From contig JBKPFU010000033.1 of assembly GCA_046728975.1 (NCBI GenBank), forward strand, positions 1 through 19,415: DNA of 19,415 nt. The letters are read 5' to 3'. The notes under the pieces were generated by a model, which did not search any database, was not told the origin of the DNA, and was given only the letters and a program-made list of their open reading frames with translations. Below are positions 1 through 6,512 of the stretch, one piece after another. The position numbers and the translations under genes are program-made. The first letter of the stretch is position 1, and every line of letters starts with the position of its first letter. The DNA comes from JBKPFU01 sp046728975. Its GTDB lineage: Bacteria; Actinomycetota; Thermoleophilia; Gaiellales; Gaiellaceae.

Positions 1-1871
1 TCGGTGCCGAGCGCCTTCGCGCGGACGGCGCGCCGGACGATCTTCGCGCTGCGCGTCTTCGGCAGCGCCGGCACGAAGAAGATCCGCTCGGGCGTGAACG
101 CCTTCCCCAGCTCGCGGCCGACCAGCGCGCGCAGCTCCTCCTCGAGCTCGTGCGACGACTCCTGGCCGGGAACGAGCGCGCAGAAGATCCACGCGACCTC
201 ACCCTTCACGTCGTGCGGCACCCCAACGGCGGCCGCCTCGGCCACGGCGGGATGGCCCACGACGGCGGACTCCAGCTCCGCCGGGCCGACGCGCTTGCCC
301 GCGATGTTCAGCGTGTCGTCGGAGCGGCCGTGCAGGTACCAGTAGCCGTCCTCGTCGATCGAGGCCCAATCGCCGTGCACCCAGATCCCGGGGAGCCGCC
401 GCCAGTACGTGTCGAGATACCGCTCGGGGTCGCGCCAGAAGCCGCGCGTCATCCCCGGGAACGGCTTCCGGCAGACGAGCTCGCCGACCTCTCCGCGCAC
501 CGGTCGCCCTTCGGCATCGACGACGTCCATCGCCATCCCGAGGGCCGGCCCGCCCAGGGAACAAGCCTTGATCGGAATCGCGACCGTCGGCGAGAGAAAG
601 CACGCGCCGACCTCGGTGCCGCCAGAACAGTTGATGATCGGGCAGCGCCCGCCGCCGACGTGCTCGTGCAGCCAGCGGTAGGGCTCGGGGTTCCACGGCT
701 CACCGGTCGTGACGAGCACGCGGAGCGAAGAAAGGTCGTGCCGCTCGACGAGCTCGGCGCCGTGTGGGATGAGCGCGCGCACCAACGTGGGCGAGAGACC
801 GAGGATCGAGACCCGCTCGTGCTCGACGAGCGACCACAGCCGATCGGCGGCCGGGTAATCCGGCGCCCCCTCCGCGAACACGACCGTGCAGCCGAGCGCG
901 TTGCCGCCCACGACCTCCCACGGCCCCATGATCCAGCCCATGTCGGTGACGAAGTGGATGACGTCCTCCGGCTTCGCATCGGCCTGATAGGCGACCTCCC
1001 GCGTGATCGAGACGAGGAAGCCGCCCTGCACGTGCAGCACCCCTTTCGGCTGCCCCGTCGTCCCCGACGTATAGGTCAACAGGTACGGATGCTCCGACTC
1101 GACCTGGAGCGGCTCGAGCTCTCCCGGGCGGTCGTGCATCGCCTCGGCGTCGAAGAGATCACGCCCCGCCTGCATCGGCACGTCGTCTCGGCCCAGACGC
1201 CACCACACCACCACGTGCTCGACCGACGGAGACTCCCGCAGCGCCTCGTCAACGATCTCTTTCATCGGCACCTCGCGGCCGCGTCGTAGCGATCCGTCCG
1301 CGGTCACGACGACCTTCGCCTCCGAATGCTGGAGCCGCTGTGCGACGGCGGGCGCGGCAAAGCCGGAGAAGATCGGCACCTGGATCGCCCCGACGTGCGC
1401 GCACGCGTGCGAGACGATCTGCACCTCCGGCGACATCGGCAGGAAGTAGGCGACCCGGTCGCCCGGCTCGACGCCGAGCGCGACAAGCGCCTCCGCGAAC
1501 TTGGTCACCGCACGCGAGAGCTGCGCGTAGGTCAGCTGATGCCGCTCGCCGTCCTCGGCCTCCCACACGCCGGCCGCCGCTTCGGCCCGCGGCCCCTCGG
1601 CCCAGCGGTGGACGCAGTTCCAAGCGAGGTTGAGCTTGCCGCCCACGAACCAGGTCGCCCACTCGGGCCCGCGGGACAGATCGACAACACGATCCCAGCG
1701 CCGCGAAAACTCGAGCCCCATGTCGTCCACGGCCGCAGCCCAGAACCGCTCCGGCTCGTCCTGCGAAACACGCACGAGCTCCCAGTAATCGCGCGCTTCA
1801 AGCCGCTGCATCAGCCGCACGACGTTCGCCCGCTCGAGGACTTCTTCGCTTGGCCGCCAGACGACTTCCAT
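1..1871 (-). CDS. AMP-forming acyl-CoA synthetase, acetyl-CoA synthetase-like (C-terminus cut off)
   Basis: Adenylate-forming enzyme that should activate a carboxylic acid with ATP and load it onto CoA. The frame reads from ATG at 1871 through 623 full codons to the window edge, so only a short C-terminal piece should be missing. Visible motifs: the phosphate loop YTSGTTGQPKG (residues 267-277), GEPWNPE (390-396), GGTE (417-420), GDW (500-502), the hinge-region LHGRSDD (513-519), and the C-terminal catalytic lysine in PKTRSAK (K610). Overall order and length match the acetyl-CoA synthetase family. However, the family's conserved Trp that closes the acyl pocket (W414 in Salmonella Acs, in TWWQTET) aligns with Gly418 in NCSGGTEVG, so a substrate larger than acetate is likely. 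The specific acid cannot be read from the sequence. No clear Shine-Dalgarno precedes the ATG. The gene is divergent from the MFS exporter; 76 bp separate the starts. Confidence 0.93.
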   Translation of the reverse strand, partial: MEVVWRPSEEVLERANVVRLMQRLEARDYWELVRVSQDEPERFWAAAVDDMGLEFSRRWDRVVDLSRGPEWATWFVGGKLNLAWNCVHRWAEGPRAEAAAGVWEAEDGERHQLTYAQLSRAVTKFAEALVALGVEPGDRVAYFLPMSPEVQIVSHACAHVGAIQVPIFSGFAAPAVAQRLQHSEAKVVVTADGSLRRGREVPMKEIVDEALRESPSVEHVVVWWRLGRDDVPMQAGRDLFDAEAMHDRPGELEPLQVESEHPYLLTYTSGTTGQPKGVLHVQGGFLVSITREVAYQADAKPEDVIHFVTDMGWIMGPWEVVGGNALGCTVVFAEGAPDYPAADRLWSLVEHERVSILGLSPTLVRALIPHGAELVERHDLSSLRVLVTTGEPWNPEPYRWLHEHVGGGRCPIINCSGGTEVGACFLSPTVAIPIKACSLGGPALGMAMDVVDAEGRPVRGEVGELVCRKPFPGMTRGFWRDPERYLDTYWRRLPGIWVHGDWASIDEDGYWYLHGRSDDTLNIAGKRVGPAELESAVVGHPAVAEAAAVGVPHDVKGEVAWIFCALVPGQESSHELEEELRALVGRELGKAFTPERIFFVPALPKTRSAKIVRRAVRAKALGT

Positions 1872-1887
1872 TCGGCGAAAGCGTAAC

Positions 1888-1920
1888 TTGACGTCGTTGG
1901 CTAGCAGTAACTAACCTAGC
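1888..1920 (+). promoter_or_regulatory. Probable promoter and operator of the MFS-tetR unit
   Basis: A TTGACG -35-like box (1888-1893) is followed after 18 nt by TAACCT (1912-1917), a weak -10. The -10 lies inside an inverted repeat GCTAG (1900-1904) / CTAGC (1916-1920), which also holds the tandem TAACTAAC. This is a plausible TetR-type operator overlapping the promoter of the exporter and, on the other strand, the 5' region of the acyl-CoA synthetase. The assignment rests on pattern and position only. Confidence 0.45.
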
Positions 1921-1947
1921 GGCGACTAACTTCAGGAGGAGGGTTGC

Positions 1948-3384
1948 ATGCGCGCGAGGATCTTCGCGCCCGAAAACCGCAAGTGGTGGACGCTCGGAGC
2001 AGTCGCCTTCGGGCTCTTCATGATCATGCTCGACAACACGATCGTGAACGTTGCGTTGCCTTCCATCCAGCGCGACCTCGGCATCGGCATCGAAGAGCTC
2101 GAATGGGTAGTGAACGGCTATGCGCTGACGTTCGCGGTGATCATGCTCACCGGGGGCAAGCTCGCCGACCTCTTGGGCCGGCGGCTGATCTTCATCGCGG
2201 GCCTCGCGATCTTCACGGCGGCCTCGCTCGCTTGTGGGCTCGCCGGCAGCGCCGAGATGTTGATCGGCGCGCGCGTCGTCCAGGGTGTCGGCGCGGCCTT
2301 GATGAACCCGGCCACGCTCTCGATCATCACCGCGACCTTCCCGCCGCGGCAGCGCGGCATGGCGATCGGCATCTGGGCCGGTGTCTCCGCGATGGCGCTT
2401 GCGATCGGACCGCTGATCGGAGGCGTTATCGCCGAGCACATCGGCTGGGGGTGGATCTTTTTCATCAACGTCCCCGTCGGGATCCTTGCCATCGTCGTCG
2501 CGCGCCTCGTGATCCAGGAGTCGCGCGATACCTCGCAGGAGCAGCGACTCGATCTGCCCGGCCTCCTCTCCTCGGGGATCGGGCTTTTCGCCCTCACCTA
2601 CGCGCTCATCGAGGCGAACAACTACGGCTGGACGTCCGCACGCATCCTCGGCCTGTTCGCGCTCGCGGCGGTTGCGCTCGTGACTTTCGTTCTGCTCGAG
2701 CGCCACCAGCGAATCCCGATGCTCGATCTCTCCCTGTTGAAGAACCGCACCTTCGCCGGTGCGAACGTGGTGATGCTGCTCGTCGCGCTGGCGATGTTCG
2801 GCGTCTTCTTCTACGTCTCGCTGTACGTGCAGAACGTCCTGGGCTACTCCGCCACAGAGGCGGGCGCGACGTTCTTGCCGATGACGCTCCTGATCGTCAT
2901 CTTCGCGCCGATCGCGGGGAAGCTCTCGGACCGGATCGGATCGCGGTGGCTGATGGCCGCAGGGATGACGCTCGTCGCTGGTTCGCTCCTCGTCGACTCG
3001 ACGTTCGACGCGAGCACGACCTTCTGGAACATCCTTCCGGCACTTCTGCTCGGCGGCGTCGGCATGGGCTTGGCGATGACGCCGACGACGGCCGCCGCGA
3101 TGGGCTCCGTGGAGGTCGACAAGGCCGGCGTCGGGTCGGCGGTGCTGAACAGCATGCGCCAGGTCGGCGGCTCGCTCGGGATCGCGGTCATGGGTGCGAT
3201 CGTCGCCGCCTACGTGACCGCGCCGCGCACGAGCCCGGAGGCGATCCCGCAGTTCATCGACGGTTTCCAGCACGCCGTGCTCGTCGCGGCAGGGATTGCG
3301 TTCGCGGGGGCGATCGTCGCTGTGGCCACGGTCCGCAAGTACCGGCACGCCGAAGAGGCCGAAGCCTTGCTGGAAGCCGCGTAG
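1948..3384 (+). CDS. MFS drug-export permease, DHA2 (EmrB/QacA) family
   Basis: Inner-membrane proton antiporter, 478 residues, with the hydrophobic profile of a 14-helix DHA2 exporter. The first helix carries the diagnostic LDNTIVNVALPSI motif. The loop between helices 2 and 3 has GGKLADLLGRR (motif A), and a later copy appears as GKLSDRIGSR. MRQVGGSLG near residue 405 is also typical of the family. The start is well fixed: an AGGAGGAGGG ribosome binding site (1934-1943) lies 4 nt upstream of ATG 1948. Its stop is 5 nt before the tetR start, so the two are almost certainly one transcript, and the regulator probably represses it. The exported compound cannot be predicted; drugs, organic acids or a toxic intermediate are all possible. 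Confidence 0.93.
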   Translation: MRARIFAPENRKWWTLGAVAFGLFMIMLDNTIVNVALPSIQRDLGIGIEELEWVVNGYALTFAVIMLTGGKLADLLGRRLIFIAGLAIFTAASLACGLAGSAEMLIGARVVQGVGAALMNPATLSIITATFPPRQRGMAIGIWAGVSAMALAIGPLIGGVIAEHIGWGWIFFINVPVGILAIVVARLVIQESRDTSQEQRLDLPGLLSSGIGLFALTYALIEANNYGWTSARILGLFALAAVALVTFVLLERHQRIPMLDLSLLKNRTFAGANVVMLLVALAMFGVFFYVSLYVQNVLGYSATEAGATFLPMTLLIVIFAPIAGKLSDRIGSRWLMAAGMTLVAGSLLVDSTFDASTTFWNILPALLLGGVGMGLAMTPTTAAAMGSVEVDKAGVGSAVLNSMRQVGGSLGIAVMGAIVAAYVTAPRTSPEAIPQFIDGFQHAVLVAAGIAFAGAIVAVATVRKYRHAEEAEALLEAA

Positions 3385-3389
3385 TCGCG

Positions 3390-3998
3390 TTGTCTACGAC
3401 CCGCCCACGCCTGACGGCCGAGAAGCGGCGGCAGGCGGTGCTCGACACCGCCTGCCGCGTCTTCGCAAAGTCGAGCTACCGCGGCGCGACCACGGCTCAG
3501 ATCGCCCGGGAGAGCGGCGTCTCGGAGCCGATCCTCTACCGACACTTCGCCTCGAAGCGCGACCTCTACCTCGCCTGCCTCGACGCGACGTGGGCCCGCG
3601 TCCGCGCCCGTTGGGACCGCGCGATCGAAGAGGCCGAACACCCGCGCGAGTGGGTCGGGAGCATCGGGCGCGCATACATCGAGCTACGGCGCGAGGAGAA
3701 GGTGCTGCTGATCGAGCTCTGGATCCAGGCGCTGAACGAGGCACACGGAGATCCGAAGATTCGCCGTCGCGTTCGCGACCAGATCGAAGAGGTGCATCAG
3801 TACGTCGTCGATCTGATCCGCCGCTCCCAGGCGGAAGGCGGGGTGATTGCCGACCGGGATCCCGAGGCGGAGGCCTGGATCTTCATCTCGCTTGGCCTCC
3901 TCAACGCGATCGACCGCCGGTGCGGAAGCGTGGTGGGCGAGGACCTCGAGCGTGTCTTCGCATCGCGCCGCCAGTGGATGGTCGGCGACCGCGCATAG
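3390..3998 (+). CDS. TetR/AcrR-family transcriptional regulator
   Basis: 202-residue regulator with a TetR N-terminal DNA-binding domain. After TAEKRRQAVLDTACRVFA, the helix-turn-helix reads TTAQIARESGVSEPILYRHF, followed by ASKRDLYLAC, the usual start of helix 4. The remainder is an all-helical ligand-binding and dimerisation domain. I place the start at TTG 3390, which gives MSTTRPRLTAEKR and lies 5 nt after the exporter stop; no ATG or GTG fits better. Position behind an efflux pump gene is the classic layout for a repressor that is released by the pump substrate. Candidate operators are the inverted repeat at 1900-1920 and the 11-mer found at 1884-1894 and 4087-4097. Confidence 0.92.
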   Translation: MSTTRPRLTAEKRRQAVLDTACRVFAKSSYRGATTAQIARESGVSEPILYRHFASKRDLYLACLDATWARVRARWDRAIEEAEHPREWVGSIGRAYIELRREEKVLLIELWIQALNEAHGDPKIRRRVRDQIEEVHQYVVDLIRRSQAEGGVIADRDPEAEAWIFISLGLLNAIDRRCGSVVGEDLERVFASRRQWMVGDRA

Positions 3999-4007
3999 GA
4001 GGAGAGC

Positions 4008-4094
4008 TTGGCGAAATACGGCGCTGTGCCGCCAAACTGCGCTGGAACGGCGCGAGGCTGCGTCCTCGGTCACAGCCTACGGCTCCTTACTTGA
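4008..4094 (+). CDS. Possible 28-residue small protein downstream of tetR
   Basis: A strong ribosome-binding sequence AGGAGGAGA (3997-4005) overlaps the tetR stop codon and is followed by TTG 4008. The frame runs 28 codons to TGA 4092-4094. The peptide begins MAKYGAVPPNCAG, has two Cys and no evident signal peptide or known motif. Support is the unusually good ribosome binding site directly linked to tetR. Against it are the short length, the TTG start and no homologue that I recognise. It could instead be the surviving start of a lost gene. Confidence 0.3.
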   Translation: MAKYGAVPPNCAGTARGCVLGHSLRLLT

Positions 4095-4097
4095 CGT
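4087..4097. promoter_or_regulatory. 11-mer shared with the exporter promoter region
   Basis: TTACTTGACGT here differs at one position from TAACTTGACGT at 1884-1894. In this copy the arms TTAC and GTAA form a short palindrome (4087-4099 with 5 nt between the arms). It lies 85 bp before the VOC gene. It could be a TetR operator or just a TTGACG -35 box; no good -10 follows it. Confidence 0.3.
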
Positions 4098-4181
4098 AAT
4101 GAACTCACCCAGGCGGTTCGTGCTTTTCTCGCACCGCCCAGCGCGCCCCGGCGACGAGCGGAATTCCGCCAAACTCTCCCA

Positions 4182-4604
4182 ATGGAACAGCGGCTGAGCC
4201 TGGTCACGCTCGGTGTCAGCGATCTCGGCCGGGCGCGGAGCTTCTACGAGTCCCTCGGCTGGGTGAGCGGAGCTGCACCGGAAAACGACGTCGTCTTCTT
4301 CCCAGCCGGCGGAACGATCGTCGCGCTGTGGGACCGGGCGACGCTCGCGGAAGACACGGTGGTGCCGGATAGCGGCGGCTGGGGCGGAATCACGTTGGCG
4401 CACAACGTGCGCTCGCCGGACGAGGTAGACGCGGTGCTCGAGGAAGCCCGAGCGGCGGGCGCGACAATCGCCCGCCCGGGCGCCAAGACGTTCTGGGGCG
4501 GCTACTCCGGCGTCTTCATCGATCCCGACGGCCACGCCTGGGAAGTCGCCCACAACCCGCACTGGACGCTCAACCCCGACGGGTCGGTCGATCTCGGGTC
4601 CTAG
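4182..4604 (+). CDS. VOC superfamily (glyoxalase/bleomycin-resistance fold) protein
   Basis: 140-residue single VOC protein made of two beta-alpha-beta-beta-beta units. The first begins LSLVTLGVSDLGRARSFYES, and the second includes ITLAHNVRSPDEVDAVLEEA and ends FIDPDGHAWEVAHNP. The GxHxWEVAHNP ending with its Glu is the usual place of the last metal ligand. Family members range from glyoxalase I to dioxygenases and drug-binding resistance proteins; nothing in the sequence selects one of these. Length is normal for a one-chain, dimer-forming member. ATG 4182 is chosen because it begins exactly at the first beta strand; no Shine-Dalgarno is visible. Linkage to an exporter and TetR suggests a detoxification role, by context only. 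Confidence 0.88.
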   Translation: MEQRLSLVTLGVSDLGRARSFYESLGWVSGAAPENDVVFFPAGGTIVALWDRATLAEDTVVPDSGGWGGITLAHNVRSPDEVDAVLEEARAAGATIARPGAKTFWGGYSGVFIDPDGHAWEVAHNPHWTLNPDGSVDLGS

Positions 4605-4657
4605 CTAATCGCCGCGAAAAGTGCCGAGAGTTCTCGGCGAGCAGGACGAAGCCAAAC

Positions 4658-4701
4658 AGCACTCTTCGCGGAAAGGAAGAGCACTTTTCCCGGAAACGAA
4701 A
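4658..4701 (+). repeat. Two-copy 22-bp tandem repeat ahead of the terminator
   Basis: The units 4658-4679 and 4680-4701 both begin AGCACTyTTCsCGGAAA and differ at four of 22 positions. The second copy's GCACTTTTC (4681-4689) is a perfect inverted complement of GAAAAGTGC at 4616-4624. Between them is a separate hairpin GCCGAG-AGTT-CTCGGC (4623-4638), which overlaps the first arm by two bases. The stretch can therefore fold in more than one way after the VOC stop codon. Confidence 0.6.
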
Positions 4702-4731
4702 AACCCCCGGCTGCGGCACCCGGGGGCTTTT
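4698..4731. terminator. Bidirectional intrinsic terminator
   Basis: CCCCCGG (4704-4710) pairs with CCGGGGG (4720-4726) across a 9-nt loop. It is flanked by AAAAA (4699-4703) and TTTT (4728-4731). It can end the VOC transcript on the plus strand. With a five-U tail it works even better for a minus-strand transcript arriving from 4865. Confidence 0.85.
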
Positions 4732-4865
4732 CTATCTAGTTGGGCGCCTTTGAGGCGACGACCCGGAGGCTATGACTCTGCGGCCCAGCCACGCCCCCGG
4801 GCCCAATGTCGCCATTCTTGGCGCGCCCCTTGCCTCCGAGCCTGGCGTCCGGCTGGGGACAAGGT
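4699..4865 (-). ncRNA. Candidate small RNA, about 167 nt
   Basis: No convincing reading frame occupies this stretch, yet it is bounded on the minus strand by a near-consensus sigma-70-type promoter (4872-4900) and an intrinsic terminator (4698-4731). The predicted transcript is GC-rich and can form several stems. Examples are CGCCA-AGAA-UGGCG (4823 down to 4810), CGCCU-CAA-AGGCG (4757 down to 4745), and a longer pairing of CCCAGCC with GGCUGGG (about 4857-4851 with 4790-4784). It lacks the SRP RNA, tmRNA and RNase P signatures that I could look for, and I could not fit it to 6S RNA. Function unknown. Alternatives are an antisense leader or a spurious promoter. Confidence 0.5.
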
Positions 4866-4871
4866 GGACTG

Positions 4872-4900
4872 ACTATAGACCTGCCCTTCCAACTCGTCAA
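4872..4900 (-). promoter_or_regulatory. Minus-strand promoter of the candidate small RNA
   Basis: Read on the minus strand, TTGACG (complement of 4895-4900) is followed by exactly 17 nt and TATAGT (complement of 4872-4877). Each hexamer matches the consensus at five of six positions, the best promoter match I found in the window. Initiation is expected near 4865. The -35 overlaps a TCAAGT half-site at 4897-4902, so a regulator bound there could block it. Confidence 0.65.
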
Positions 4901-5018
4901 GTAGCTCGATCAAGTGATTCTCGAAACTCGTGCTTGACTTGGTTTTCGGCGTGGACATGCCCTTTTTGGGGGATGCCCAAAGGCCGCGCTTGCATACAAG
5001 TCAAGTATGAGCTTGACT
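4896..5018. promoter_or_regulatory. Cluster of TCAAG half-sites, likely operator of the XRE-TPR regulator
   Basis: The pentamer TCAAG occurs at 4897, 4910 and 5001 on the plus strand and at 4933-4937 and 5012-5016 on the minus strand. The last pair forms a perfect palindrome AGTCAAG (4999-5005), 6-nt spacer, CTTGACT (5012-5018) that straddles the regulator's ATG at 5007. A second inverted repeat, TTTGGG-GGATG-CCCAAA (4965-4981), lies between. The position suggests autoregulation and control of the divergent RNA. No plus-strand promoter is convincing here. Confidence 0.5.
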
Positions 5019-6380
5019 ACGCGAGAACCGCCCGTGGCCCAGTCAACATCCACACACACCCGCCGGACAACGAAGCCCGGAAGCAACCGCCTCGGCGACC
5101 GGCTTCGCCAGCTGCGGGTTGCCGCGGGAATGACGCAGACGGATCTCGCCGGCGATCGATTCTCGAAGGAGTACGTCAGCCAGATCGAGCGCGGCAAGAC
5201 CCGGCCGACGCGCGAGACGATCGCGTGGCTCGCGCAACGGCTGGGCGTCGACGCCGCGTTCCTCGAGCGCGGGATCTCCGCCGACGAGCGCGGCAGGGTG
5301 GAAGCGCTGCTGGCGCGCGCGGATGCGCTGAGGCAAGCGCGCCACTACGACGAGGCGGTCGAGGCGTACGAGGACGTCCATACGGCCGTCCTGACCACTG
5401 GCTCGGCGGACCTCGAGGTCCGCTGCCTGTCCGGCCTGGCGTGGGCGCGGATCGAGCGCGGTGAGCTCCGCAAGGCGATCGATCTGCTCAACCGCGCCCG
5501 CACGCTCGCCGAGGGCCCGGAGTTCTCCGACGTCGACCGCGCGGACGTGCTCTTCCGGCACGGCGTCGCCCGCTACAAGCTGTCCAGCATTGCCACCGCG
5601 GTGGGCCTCTTCACCGAGGCCCTCAACCTCGCCGAAGGGTCGGGTCTTCCGTGCGACGTCCTGCGTTCGGACATCTTGGGGTGGCGATCGCGTTGCTACC
5701 GCCGGCAGCGCGATCTCGAGGCGGCACGGGAAGACGTCGAGCGCGCGCTCGAGCTCGCACAGGCGCTGGACGACCGCCGGACCATGGCAAACGTCTATTG
5801 GCAGGCATCGCTCGTCGCCGAGCGGATGGGCCACTGGGTCCGCGCGCGAAACTATGCGGAGCGGGCCAAGGCCTATTACGAGCAGCTGAACGACGAGCGA
5901 AACGTCGGTCGGCTTTTGAACGATCTCGGCGGCCTCAACCTGATGCTCGACAAGCCGGACCAGGCGATCGACTGCCTGAAGGCTTCGTTCAGCGTCGCCA
6001 TCGACCACGACTCGACCGAGGACGCAAGCCTCGCCGCGGTCTCCCTCGCGCAGGTTCATCTCAAGCTCGAGGACTGGACCCAGGCCGAGCAGCACTCGCG
6101 GCATGCGCTCGAACTGATCGGAGACCGTGTCGATTGGCTCCATGTCATCGGCGGCGCCCAGCTGACGCTGGGACGCGCGCTGATGGAGCAGAGGAGACTC
6201 GACGACGCGGAGCGCCACCTGCGCGACGCCGAGTTGAGTGCAGAGCGGCTCGAGTCCGTCGCACACCGCGCGGCGGCTTGGGTTGCGCTTGGCGATCTCG
6301 CCGGTCTGCAAGGTGACGACGCATCGGCCGCGCGGCTTTACCGGACGGCGGCCGAAGCACTACAGGATCTGAGGTTCTAA
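5007..6380 (+). CDS. XRE-family regulator with C-terminal TPR repeats (RRNPP-like architecture)
   Basis: 457-residue cytoplasmic regulator. Residues about 29-88 form an XRE helix-turn-helix (LGDRLRQLRVAAGMTQTDLA, then KEYVSQIERGKTRPT). Residues about 97-455 are roughly nine consecutive TPR units, for example ALLARADALRQARHYDEAVE, ANVYWQASLVAERMGHW and GGAQLTLGRALMEQRRLDDA. N-terminal HTH followed by a TPR superhelix is the architecture of RRNPP peptide receptors (PlcR, NprR, PrgX, AimR). Other TPR-XRE proteins sense different partners or none known, so ligand and targets are inferred. ATG 5007 lies inside a palindrome and lacks a clear Shine-Dalgarno; GTG 5034 is an alternative start that still keeps the whole HTH. 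A small secreted-peptide gene begins 18 nt after the stop, which strengthens the peptide-receptor reading. Confidence 0.9.
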   Translation: MSLTTREPPVAQSTSTHTRRTTKPGSNRLGDRLRQLRVAAGMTQTDLAGDRFSKEYVSQIERGKTRPTRETIAWLAQRLGVDAAFLERGISADERGRVEALLARADALRQARHYDEAVEAYEDVHTAVLTTGSADLEVRCLSGLAWARIERGELRKAIDLLNRARTLAEGPEFSDVDRADVLFRHGVARYKLSSIATAVGLFTEALNLAEGSGLPCDVLRSDILGWRSRCYRRQRDLEAAREDVERALELAQALDDRRTMANVYWQASLVAERMGHWVRARNYAERAKAYYEQLNDERNVGRLLNDLGGLNLMLDKPDQAIDCLKASFSVAIDHDSTEDASLAAVSLAQVHLKLEDWTQAEQHSRHALELIGDRVDWLHVIGGAQLTLGRALMEQRRLDDAERHLRDAELSAERLESVAHRAAAWVALGDLAGLQGDDASAARLYRTAAEALQDLRF

Positions 6381-6398
6381 GCCGATGAAGGAGGTGAA

Positions 6399-6503
6399 AT
6401 GAAGGCGCGATTCATTTTCCTCGCTTGCTGGCTGTGCGTGCTCGTCTTCTACGCTCAGGCAGTTCTCCGCTTCGGCGGCGACGTTTGGTCTGACGGCCAC
6501 TAG
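6399..6503 (+). CDS. 34-residue putative secreted pro-peptide, partner of the XRE-TPR regulator
   Basis: Short gene 18 nt downstream of the regulator stop, with the strongest ribosome binding site in this region (AAGGAGGTGA, 6388-6397, just before ATG 6399). The product starts MKAR, followed by a hydrophobic core (FIFLACWLCVLVFY, residues 5-18) and the signal-peptidase-like motif A19-Q-A21. Cleavage there would release a 13-residue peptide, VLRFGGDVWSDGH. This is the expected build of a Phr/PapR/AimP-type pro-peptide: charged N-terminus, export helix, short polar C-terminal tail. Alternatively it is a single-pass membrane micropeptide. The order receptor-then-peptide with near-coupled translation suggests a cognate pair. 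No peptide importer (Opp) is present in this window. Confidence 0.7.
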   Translation: MKARFIFLACWLCVLVFYAQAVLRFGGDVWSDGH

Positions 6504-6512
6504 TCCGGCGGA

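Noticed and set aside
150..1289. A 379-codon plus-strand open frame
   Set aside because: It is the antisense shadow of the acyl-CoA synthetase, whose catalytic motifs are all readable on the minus strand.
1798..3348. A 516-codon open frame on the minus strand opposite the MFS exporter
   Set aside because: Its product is a low-complexity Arg/Asp/Glu/His-rich string with no domain. It mirrors the exporter codons, which have clear family motifs and a strong ribosome binding site.
4741..4806. tRNA-like ends (TGGGC ... GCCCA) in the intergenic region
   Set aside because: There is no T-arm consensus, no D-arm and no proper seven-base acceptor stem.
4621..4872. An 83-codon plus-strand frame across the VOC terminator
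   Set aside because: It runs through the terminator hairpin, has biased composition, and has no ribosome binding site or homologous motif.
5043..6311. A 422-codon minus-strand open frame opposite the XRE-TPR gene
   Set aside because: No domain is recognisable, while the plus-strand frame shows an HTH and regular TPR units.
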